From Thermoleophilia bacterium (lineage in GTDB: Bacteria > Actinomycetota > Thermoleophilia > Gaiellales > Gaiellaceae): 6,277 nt of DNA. The translations under genes were made by a program, and so were the position numbers. The notes below the pieces were generated by a model. The model was given only the letters and a program-made list of their open reading frames with translations, did not search any database and had not been told where the DNA came from. Of this stretch, positions 1-4,510 are shown piece after piece; the stretch's first letter is position 1; every line of letters begins with the position of its first letter. The stretch is from positions 1-6,277 of the forward strand of contig JABFWJ010000411.1 in assembly GCA_013362295.1 (NCBI GenBank), read 5' to 3'.

Positions 1-1
1 G

Positions 2-367
2 CCGCGCCGCGACCTGGCCGGTGCGGTCGGGGTGCCGCTGCTCCTCCTCTTCCTCTGGCGCGGACGCCACCGCGCGATCTACGCGGGGGTGTTTCTCGTC
101 GTCGCCGGCCTCGAGCTCTACGGCACGGCGATCGGGACGTGGCGGTGGGCGCGCGAGCTGCCCGGGCTCGGCATTCCCGACGGGAATCCGCCCAGCGGTG
201 TCGCGTCCGGCTACGTCTGGTTCGACGTGATGGCGCTGCTCACCGCGCCGGCCGTGCTCGCAGTAATCAGCAGTCGTAGGCTCGACGGAGACGGAGAGGT
301 TACCGGTCGAGCTTCCCGAACTCCGCATGCAGGCGAGCAGCCTCTGCGGAGCACCACTCCTGCGTGA
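2..367 (+). CDS. C-terminal part of an unidentified integral membrane protein (5' end outside window)
   Basis: The reading frame is open from base 2 and ends at TGA 365-367; its start lies to the left of the window. About 121 codons are visible. The protein shows hydrophobic segments around LAGAVGVPLLLLFLW, then AIYAGVFLVVAGLELYGTAIG, then FDVMALLTAPAVLAVI, which suggests at least three membrane helices. Between the last two is a loop with TWRWARELPG and GNPPSGVASGY. A loop of this kind occurs in small uncharacterised bacterial membrane proteins; that is recollection, not a search result. After the last helix the tail (GDGEVTGRASRTPHAGEQPL) is hydrophilic and lies antisense to the last codons of the convergent GAF-like gene, so it is probably unconserved. 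An internal GTG at 32 is not needed as a start because the frame is open before it. No function can be assigned. Confidence 0.7.
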   Translation, partial: PRRDLAGAVGVPLLLLFLWRGRHRAIYAGVFLVVAGLELYGTAIGTWRWARELPGLGIPDGNPPSGVASGYVWFDVMALLTAPAVLAVISSRRLDGDGEVTGRASRTPHAGEQPLRSTTPA

Positions 368-1244
368 GCGCGGAGCCGAGGACGACGGAGGCGACGTCGG
401 CGAGGCGGATGCCGAGGCGCCGGCAGAGCAGCGTGAATCCCCGCGGCGCCGCGTCGGTGTGCGCGACGAGCAGCACGCCGCGCGCGACGCCCGTCAGCTC
501 GAGCATGTAGTACGAACGGATGCCTTGCTCGTCCTCGAGCGGCGCCGGCAGCGGCATGACGGCGGCATCCTGGACGCAGTAGGGCAGCCGCCCGTCGACG
601 AGCACCGACTTCAGCCCCGCCGCGACCCGTTCCGGCGGCGCCTGCAGCCCCCACCCGCGGTCGGCGACCTCGACCCGCTCCCCGTCGACGATGTAGACGG
701 CGCCGACCTCGCACGCGAGCGCCTCGGCTGCGACGAGCGCGAGCGCATGCATCGTCCCGGGAACCGGCCCAGCCGGAACCGACATGACGGCCCGGACCGC
801 ATCGAGCTCCTCCAGCTCGTCGGCGAGCTCCTTCGCCGGCGTGACGGCCTCGACCGCGTCCGCGGCGACCACCGCCGCGGACTGGAGCGCCTCGTCGCTC
901 GCCGAGGTCACCCCCGGCCCCTCGCCGCCGAACACGACGACCACGTTGTTCGTCACCGGGACGAACGCAGCCGCGTGCGCGTAGTAGGGCCCGAACACGA
1001 GCTCCTTGCCGCCGTGCGCGAGGCGCACGGGCCAGCGAGTCGCCAACGCGTCGCGCAGCGCGCGCACCTCGTCGGCGCTGACCTCGATCAGCCCCGCCCA
1101 GCCTGAGCCTCGCCCGCTGCCGCCGAAGTGGACGAAGCGGTTCCCGGAGACGCGGCGGAGGACGAACAGGTCGCTCGCGCCCACCGAGGCGGCCGCGGCG
1201 TCCGCGCGAGGCGCCGTCGTGGACACGAGCGCATTATCCGCCAT
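300..1244 (-). CDS. Two-domain protein with GAF-like C-terminal half, last gene of the ruv operon
   Basis: This is a 314-aa soluble protein with no signal peptide or membrane helix. It runs from ATG (complement of 1242-1244) to TAA (complement of 300-302). Residues 1-23 are a low-complexity Ala-rich leader. Residues 24-132 form a first alpha/beta domain (SDLFVLRRVSGNRFVHFGG, later FVPVTNNVVVVFGG). Residues 136-156 are a probable helical linker (AKELADELEELDAVRAV). Residues 157-295 resemble a GAF sensor domain: a helix MHALALVAAEALACEVGAVYIV, strands VEVADRGW and AVMPLPAP, and a strand near RGVLLVAHT. I see no output domain such as GGDEF, kinase or HTH, so it may be a stand-alone sensor or scaffold. 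The start lies 14 nt after the ruvB stop, which implies co-transcription, but no conserved link to Holliday-junction processing is known to me. The GAF assignment rests on pattern only. Confidence 0.8.
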   Translation of the reverse strand: MADNALVSTTAPRADAAAASVGASDLFVLRRVSGNRFVHFGGSGRGSGWAGLIEVSADEVRALRDALATRWPVRLAHGGKELVFGPYYAHAAAFVPVTNNVVVVFGGEGPGVTSASDEALQSAAVVAADAVEAVTPAKELADELEELDAVRAVMSVPAGPVPGTMHALALVAAEALACEVGAVYIVDGERVEVADRGWGLQAPPERVAAGLKSVLVDGRLPYCVQDAAVMPLPAPLEDEQGIRSYYMLELTGVARGVLLVAHTDAAPRGFTLLCRRLGIRLADVASVVLGSALTQEWCSAEAARLHAEFGKLDR

Positions 1245-1258
1245 GCGTCAATCCGAGC

Positions 1259-2266
1259 TCAGAAGAGCGTCACGGGATCCGGTGCGTCGCCGACGTGCGC
1301 GCGCCCGAGCTCCGTGATCGTCCGGCCCCGCGGCGTGCGCTGCAGGAAACCGAGTTGCAGCAGGTAGGGCTCGTAGACGTCCTCGATCGTCTCGGGCTCC
1401 TCGCCGAGCGAGACCGCGAGCGTCGAGAGCCCGACCGGGCCGCCGCCGAACTTCTCGACGACGCAGCGTAGGAGCGCGCGGTCGAAGCGCTCGAGGCCCG
1501 TTTCGTCGACCTCGAGGAGGCCAAGTGCCTCCTCGGCGATCGCGGTCGTGACGACGCCTTCGTGGCGAACCTGCGCGACGTCGCGCACTCGGCGCAGGAT
1601 GCGGTTCGCGATGCGCGGCTTGCCGCGCGAGCGCGCGGCGACCAGCTCCGCCGCGTCGTCGGCGACGTCGACGCCGAGGATGTGGGCGGAGCGGCGCACG
1701 ATCGCGGCGAGCTCGTCCGCCGTATAGAGGTCGAGGCGAAAGGTGAGCCCGAAGCGGTCGCGCAGCGGGGTCGTCAGGAGGCCGGTGCGCGTCGTCGCGC
1801 CGATCAGCGTGAACGGCGGCAGGTCGAGCGTCAGCGTGCGGGCGGCAGGCCCCTGGCCGACGATGATGTCGAGGCGGAAGTCCTCGAGCGCCGGATAGAG
1901 GATCTCCTCGGCGGCGCGGTTCAGGCGGTGGATCTCGTCGACGAAGAGGACGTCGCGCGCCTCGAGCGTCGTGAGGATGGCCGCGATGTCGCCCTTCCGC
2001 TCCAGCGCCGGCCCGGCGACCTGACGGATGCCGACGCCGAGCTCGTTGCGCACGATCTGCGCCAGCGACGTCTTGCCGAGCCCGGGCGGGCCGGCGAGGA
2101 GGACGTGGTCGAGTGCCTCGCCGCGCGCCTTCGCCGCCTCGAGCGCGATCGCGAGCTGCTCCTTGACGCGCTCCTGCCCGACGAAGTCGCCGAGCGTGCG
2201 CGGGCGCAGCGAGCGCTCGAGCTCCTCCTCCGCGTCCGCCTGCACGGGCGCGAGGAACTGCGTCAT
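1259..2266 (-). CDS. ruvB: Holliday junction branch-migration ATPase RuvB
   Basis: RuvB is the AAA+ motor of the RuvABC complex. It forms hexameric rings on the arms flanking a RuvA-bound four-way junction and pumps DNA by ATP hydrolysis. The 335-aa length is normal for the family. Visible motifs are LRPRTLGDFVGQ (20-31), Walker A GPPGLGKT (59-66), Walker B LFVDEIHR (107-114), sensor-1 region IGATTRTG (155-162) and the arginine-finger segment LRDRFG (168-173). The C-terminal winged-helix part includes VEKFGGGPVGLSTLA and the near-terminal PRGRTITELGRAH. The ATG start overlaps the ruvA stop as ATGA (2263-2266), which implies translational coupling, and a GGAG lies at a suitable distance inside the ruvA tail. 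The gene ends in TGA (complement of 1259-1261). The sequence appears intact and fully functional. Confidence 0.98.
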   Translation of the reverse strand: MTQFLAPVQADAEEELERSLRPRTLGDFVGQERVKEQLAIALEAAKARGEALDHVLLAGPPGLGKTSLAQIVRNELGVGIRQVAGPALERKGDIAAILTTLEARDVLFVDEIHRLNRAAEEILYPALEDFRLDIIVGQGPAARTLTLDLPPFTLIGATTRTGLLTTPLRDRFGLTFRLDLYTADELAAIVRRSAHILGVDVADDAAELVAARSRGKPRIANRILRRVRDVAQVRHEGVVTTAIAEEALGLLEVDETGLERFDRALLRCVVEKFGGGPVGLSTLAVSLGEEPETIEDVYEPYLLQLGFLQRTPRGRTITELGRAHVGDAPDPVTLF

Positions 2267-2814
2267 GCCGCTCTCCGCAGCACCGCGCGCACCTGCTCCT
2301 CGACGGACAGCGACTCGTCGACGTCGGCCAGCGCGCGCTCGGCGTCGACGAGCGACCAGCCCAGGCCGACAAGAGCGTCCCGGGCGACCAGCTCCCCACT
2401 AGGCGTTGTCGCGTCAGCGACAGAGGCAAGCTTCTCCTTCAACTCGAGGACGACGCGCTGTGCCGTCTTCAAGCCGATGCCGGGGATCGCCTGGAAGCGC
2501 TTCACGTCGTCGCGCGCGATCGCGCGACGGAGCTCGGCCGGCGTCGATCCCGAGACGATCGCGAGCGCGACCTTCGGCCCCACACCCGAGACGCCGAGCA
2601 GCAGCTCGAAGAGCTCGCGCTCCTCGCCGCTCGCGAAGCCGTAGAGCTGCAGCGCGTCCTCGCGCACGACCGTGTGCACTTCGACCGTGATCTCGCCGTC
2701 GCCCAGGCGGTGCACCGACGGCGTCGCATGTACGAGGTAGCCGACGCCGTTCACGTCGACGACGAGCCCCGTGCCTGCACGGCCGGCCGCGCGGCCCCGC
2801 AGCCGCGCGATCAT
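2263..2814 (-). CDS. ruvA: Holliday junction-binding protein RuvA
   Basis: RuvA binds and flattens the four-way junction and loads RuvB. The 183-aa length is slightly below the usual 190-200. Domain I (OB fold, about 1-62) starts with the family-typical MIARLRG and contains VDVNGVGYLVHA and EDALQLYGF. Domain II (about 65-130) has two helix-hairpin-helix motifs: LLGVSGVGPKVALAI (72-86) and FQAIPGIGLKTAQRVVLELK (107-126). A linker around 132-142 is short. Domain III, the RuvB-contacting domain (about 143-183), includes ARDALVGLGWSLVDAERAL. The frame stays open upstream to an ATG at 2967 inside ruvC, but those extra 51 residues do not resemble RuvA. The ATG at 2814 has a purine-rich GGGAGAGCGAG just before it, so it is chosen as the start. 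The stop overlaps the ruvB start by 4 nt. Confidence 0.97.
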   Translation of the reverse strand: MIARLRGRAAGRAGTGLVVDVNGVGYLVHATPSVHRLGDGEITVEVHTVVREDALQLYGFASGEERELFELLLGVSGVGPKVALAIVSGSTPAELRRAIARDDVKRFQAIPGIGLKTAQRVVLELKEKLASVADATTPSGELVARDALVGLGWSLVDAERALADVDESLSVEEQVRAVLRRAA

Positions 2815-2894
2815 CTCGCTCTCCCGCGCCTCGTCATCCCCGTAACGGTACGGCCGGTCCCGGACGACTCCTCCGTCCGGACAGACTCCCAGCG

Positions 2895-2923
2895 AATCTG
2901 ATTGCGCGCAGCGCAACCAGATT
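2895..2923 (-). other. Strong hairpin in the ruvC-ruvA intergenic gap
   Basis: The arms at 2895-2907 and 2911-2923 are 13 nt each with a 3-nt loop. On the minus-strand transcript every position pairs, with a single U-G wobble. On the plus strand the same position would be an A-C mismatch, so the structure fits the ruv transcript better. It lies 15 nt after the ruvC stop and about 80 nt before the ruvA start. No U-run follows, so it is not a typical intrinsic terminator. It could protect or process the mRNA, cause partial attenuation, or be a small dispersed palindromic repeat. Confidence 0.6.
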
Positions 2924-2938
2924 TCGAGCAGTTTGGTT

Positions 2939-3430
2939 TCAGGCGATGCGGAGGAGCGGCGGGGCAAGCGCGTGGCAGATCGCGACCGCGAGCGCGTCCG
3001 CGGCGTGGTTCGGCCGCGGCACCTCGTCGAGCGAGAGGATCGCTTTCACCATCTTCCCGACCTGCTCCTTGTCCGCCCGGCCGTTGCCGCAGACAGACTG
3101 CTTCACGGTCGCGGGCGCGTACTCAGCGCAGGCGACGCCGACGGACGACGCGGCGACGAGGACGGCTCCCCGCGCCTGTCCGACGGAGAGTGCGATGCGG
3201 GCGTCGGCGCCGACGTACGACTCCTCCAGGGCGACGGCATCCGGCGCGTGCTCCGCGATCAGCTCCCGGACGCCCGTGAAGATCCGCAACAGGCGGGCCT
3301 CCAGGTGCTCGGCGGGCGACGTCTGCCACCACCCGTGACACGTGGCCCTGAGGCGCCCTCCGCTTCCTTGGACGATCCCGTACCCGCATGCAGCAATCCC
3401 TGGATCGATGCCGAGAACCTTCACCGTCAC
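2939..3430 (-). CDS. ruvC: Crossover junction endonuclease RuvC
   Basis: RuvC is the Mg-dependent dimeric nuclease that resolves Holliday junctions by paired nicks. The 163-aa length is typical. The RNase H-like fold carries the acidic site: D9 in VLGIDPG, E69 in VALEESYVG, and H142/D145 in NHAADALAVAICHA. The His at the third position matches, from memory, the Thermus-type site rather than the E. coli Asp. Other family signatures are ALSVGQARGAVL (80-91), YAPATVKQSVCGNGRADKEQV (104-124) and QVGKMV. The start is GTG at 3430, preceded by a consensus GGAGGT with an 11-nt spacer. A second in-frame GTG two codons on (3424) would give a much poorer spacing. It is the first gene of the minus-strand operon. 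It ends with TGA at 2939, 124 nt before ruvA, a wider gap than between the other operon genes. Confidence 0.97.
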   Translation of the reverse strand: MTVKVLGIDPGIAACGYGIVQGSGGRLRATCHGWWQTSPAEHLEARLLRIFTGVRELIAEHAPDAVALEESYVGADARIALSVGQARGAVLVAASSVGVACAEYAPATVKQSVCGNGRADKEQVGKMVKAILSLDEVPRPNHAADALAVAICHALAPPLLRIA

Positions 3431-3441
3431 ACGTTAGGCGT

Positions 3442-3447
3442 ACCTCC
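3442..3447 (-). promoter_or_regulatory. Shine-Dalgarno GGAGGT of ruvC
   Basis: The complement of 3442-3447 reads GGAGGT, a near-perfect anti-16S match. It is 11 nt from the GTG at 3430 and 17 nt from the alternative GTG at 3424, so it favours the upstream GTG as the ruvC start. Confidence 0.75.
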
Positions 3448-3572
3448 GGACGTTCCTCCGCCGTTAGCCCTACGTGGGGTTTGTAGGCCGAATTGCAAGG
3501 CTACGTAACCAGCTGCGCGCACACGACATCGACCTTTTCAAGGACGTAAATGCCGTCGTGCACGTCAACCTC

Positions 3573-3581
3573 GGAGGGAGG
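3573..3581 (+). promoter_or_regulatory. Shine-Dalgarno of the first small-peptide gene
   Basis: GGAGGGAGG lies 3-7 nt before ATG 3585. It fixes the start there rather than at the in-frame ATG 3474, which has no such site and would add residues not shared by the other peptides. Confidence 0.8.
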
Positions 3582-3584
3582 CAG

Positions 3585-3761
3585 ATGGCCGAGGACAAAG
3601 TGACGAAGGAGGACCTGGAGAAGCAGAAGGGCGAGGAACTGCCGGAGCGCGAGGTGATGACCACCTTGCACCCGCCGATCCAGCCGCTGCCTCCGGTCCC
3701 GGGCGAGGACTACCTCTTCCCCACCGACCCGACCCAGAGCTCATCAGGAGGCCCATCGTGA
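3585..3761 (+). CDS. Candidate RiPP precursor 1: GEELPER leader with divergent proline-rich core
   Basis: This is a 58-aa peptide. The N-terminal half is charged and acidic (MAEDKVTKEDLEKQKGEELP). It shares with the next three peptides a T-x-E-[DE]-L segment, the exact motif GEELPER (16-22), and a Met followed by Ser or Thr. After that the sequence is unrelated to its neighbours: residues 28-40 are rich in proline (HPPIQPLPPVP), followed by GEDYLFPTDPT and a SSSGGPS end. No signal peptide or membrane helix is present. The stop overlaps the next gene's start by 4 nt (GTGA), so the two are probably translationally coupled. A conserved leader with a different core is the classic sign of peptides that share a maturation enzyme. 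An alternative is a small regulatory or immunity protein that also binds the leader-recognition domain. The product is unknown. Confidence 0.8.
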   Translation: MAEDKVTKEDLEKQKGEELPEREVMTTLHPPIQPLPPVPGEDYLFPTDPTQSSSGGPS

Positions 3762-3961
3762 CCGAGGAGTACCGCAAGCTCACACGCGAAGAGCTGAACG
3801 CAATGGCCGGCGAGGAGCTGCCGGAGCGTGCAGCCATGTCGCTCATCAACGCGAACGTCGCCGCACCGGTGAACCTCGCCGCCGCGTTGAACGTCGCGAG
3901 CGACAACTCGATTGCGTACGCGAACGCGACGCAGAACGCACCGATCACGCAGTCCAACTAG
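3758..3961 (+). CDS. Candidate RiPP precursor 2: GEELPER leader with Ala/Asn-rich core
   Basis: This is a 67-aa peptide starting at GTG 3758, with AGGAGG at 3746-3751 and a 6-nt spacer. Residues 1-27 form an acidic, probably helical leader (MTEEYRKLTREELNAMAGEE then LPERAAM). The GEELPER motif is at 18-24. Residues 28-67 are rich in Ala and Asn, with a single Pro at 37 and another at 62. The Asn residues at 31, 33, 39, 45, 50, 56 and 67 are shared with the next two peptides. There is no Cys, and few Ser/Thr occur in the core, which argues against a lanthipeptide or sactipeptide. The hydrophobicity is too low and too broken by Asn for a simple membrane helix. The leader cleavage site is unknown; the segment just after LPERAAMS is a reasonable guess. 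It ends in TAG, which itself begins the next Shine-Dalgarno. Confidence 0.85.
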   Translation: MTEEYRKLTREELNAMAGEELPERAAMSLINANVAAPVNLAAALNVASDNSIAYANATQNAPITQSN

Positions 3962-3971
3962 GAGGCTCGGA

Positions 3972-4175
3972 ATGACCGAGGAGTATCGCAAGGTCTCACG
4001 CGAGGAGCTCAGCGCGCTCGCCGGCGAGGAGCTGCCGGAGCGGGCGGCGATGTCGCTGATCAACGCGAACATCGCAATCCCGGTGAACGCGGCCGTGGCC
4101 GCGAACGTCCTCTCGGACAACGCGACCGCCTTCGCGAACGCCGCGCAGACGACCCCGATCAACCAGGGCAACTAG
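3972..4175 (+). CDS. Candidate RiPP precursor 3: paralogue with Ala/Asn-rich core
   Basis: This is a 67-aa peptide, the same length as its two closest paralogues with no gaps. The start is ATG 3972, preceded by AGGAGG at 3960-3965 with a 6-nt spacer; that SD overlaps the previous stop codon. The frame is open further upstream to ATG 3912, but that would run through the previous gene and lacks an SD. The leader is MTEEYRKVSREELSALAGEE followed by LPERAAM. The core differs from precursor 2 mainly near the end, with ATAFANAAQTTPINQGN in place of SIAYANATQNAPITQSN. The middle part, NAAVAANVLSDN (39-50), is identical to precursor 4. Conserved Asn positions are as in precursor 2, except that N60 is Thr and position 64 is Asn. 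It ends in TAG. Confidence 0.85.
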   Translation: MTEEYRKVSREELSALAGEELPERAAMSLINANIAIPVNAAVAANVLSDNATAFANAAQTTPINQGN

Positions 4176-4197
4176 ACCCCGGCAACCAGGAGGATCA

Positions 4198-4401
4198 ATG
4201 GCTGAGGAATATCGCAAGCTGACCCGCGAAGAGCTGAACGCGCTCGCCGGCGAGGAGCTGCCTGAGCGGGCGGCCATGTCGCTCATCAACGCGAACCTGG
4301 CTGCGCCGATCAACGCGGCAGTCGCCGCGAACGTCCTGTCGGACAACTCGATCGCGTACGCGAACGCAACGCAGAACGCACCGATCACACAGAGCAACTA
4401 G
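4198..4401 (+). CDS. Candidate RiPP precursor 4: paralogue with Ala/Asn-rich core
   Basis: This is a 67-aa peptide starting at ATG 4198, with AGGAGG at 4188-4193 and a short 4-nt spacer. The leader MAEEYRKLTREELNALAGEE is nearly that of precursor 2. The middle of the core (39-50) is identical to precursor 3, and the last 17 residues (51-67) are identical to precursor 2, so the gene is a mosaic of the two. Most nucleotide differences within those identical protein blocks are third-position or synonymous (for example Ser TCC versus AGC), which shows the protein is under selection. The stop TAG at 4399-4401 is the end of an 18-bp unit repeated twice more downstream. There is no signal peptide, so export would need a dedicated route. 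Confidence 0.85.
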   Translation: MAEEYRKLTREELNALAGEELPERAAMSLINANLAAPINAAVAANVLSDNSIAYANATQNAPITQSN

Positions 4402-4437
4402 GTCACGCAGAGCAACTAGGTCACGCAGAGCAACTAG
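4384..4437 (+). repeat. Three tandem 18-bp units spanning the precursor 4 stop codon
   Basis: The units are 4384-4401, 4402-4419 and 4420-4437. The last two are identical (GTCACGCAGAGCAACTAG), and the first differs at two positions. Each unit encodes (I/V)TQSN plus a TAG stop in the frame of precursor 4, and a further TAG follows at 4438-4440. The frame therefore has four amber stops in a row of repeats. Replication slippage duplicating the gene end is the simple explanation. Confidence 0.9.
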
Positions 4438-4445
4438 TAGCTCGG

Positions 4446-4477
4446 CCCGTTGGGGCGGCGCCGGTCGCCCCAACGGG
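4446..4477 (+). terminator. Perfect 12-bp hairpin between precursors and peptidase gene (terminator or attenuator)
   Basis: CCCGTTGGGGCG at 4446-4457 pairs perfectly with CGCCCCAACGGG at 4466-4477 around an 8-nt loop. The following bases ATCTCTTT give only a weak U-tract, so partial termination or 3'-end protection of the precursor mRNA is more likely than a complete stop. The position is 44 nt after the last precursor stop and 33 nt before the presumed peptidase start. This suits a design in which much precursor and little enzyme is made. Confidence 0.75.
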
Positions 4478-4499
4478 ATCTCTTTCCACGTTCGAACCC

Positions 4500-4504
4500 G
4501 GGAG
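4500..4504 (+). promoter_or_regulatory. Shine-Dalgarno GGGAG pointing to an unusual ATC start
   Basis: GGGAG lies 6 nt before ATC 4511 in the peptidase frame. No ATG, GTG or TTG occurs in that frame between here and TTG 4550. The spacing matches that used by the precursor genes, so it supports initiation at ATC, or an error in that base. Confidence 0.5.
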
Positions 4505-4510
4505 ACGGCC

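Larger units (their letters stand above)
3431..3584. promoter_or_regulatory. Divergent intergenic region between ruvC and the small-peptide cassette
   Basis: These 154 nt separate the 5' ends of two divergent transcription units and must hold promoters for both, or at least for the peptide cassette. It is visibly less GC-rich than the flanking genes in its middle (about 3477-3510). I find no pair of -35 and -10 boxes that is convincing at normal spacing. Candidate fragments are a TTGTAG at 3481-3486 on the plus strand and a TTGACG on the minus strand (complement of 3563-3568). CTACGT occurs twice, at 3470-3475 and 3501-3506, and could be a regulator half-site, though six bases is weak evidence. 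Confidence 0.4.

Noticed and set aside
278..314. Inverted repeat near the GAF-like gene stop as an operon terminator
   Set aside because: The stem is only 7 bp plus a wobble, with a 19-nt loop and no U-tract; too weak to call.
1248..2429. A 393-codon minus-strand frame overlapping ruvB, and a 360-codon plus-strand frame at 1562-2644
   Set aside because: Both are Arg/Ala-rich frame shadows of the intact ruvB and ruvA genes.
3474..3584. N-terminal extension of precursor 1 from ATG 3474
   Set aside because: There is no Shine-Dalgarno at 3474, and the extension has no counterpart in the paralogues; ATG 3585 has a strong SD.
3758..4401. Assignment to lanthipeptides, sactipeptides, lasso peptides or daptides
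   Set aside because: The cores have no Cys, few Ser/Thr and no C-terminal Thr, and no matching modifying enzymes are visible in the window.
4384..4437. CRISPR array
   Set aside because: The units are directly adjacent with no spacers and are in-frame copies of the gene end.
4487..4505. GTTCGAACCC resembling a tRNA T-loop, possibly a tRNA remnant or attachment site
   Set aside because: There are no paired T-stem flanks, no acceptor or anticodon arms, and no integrase nearby; a chance match.
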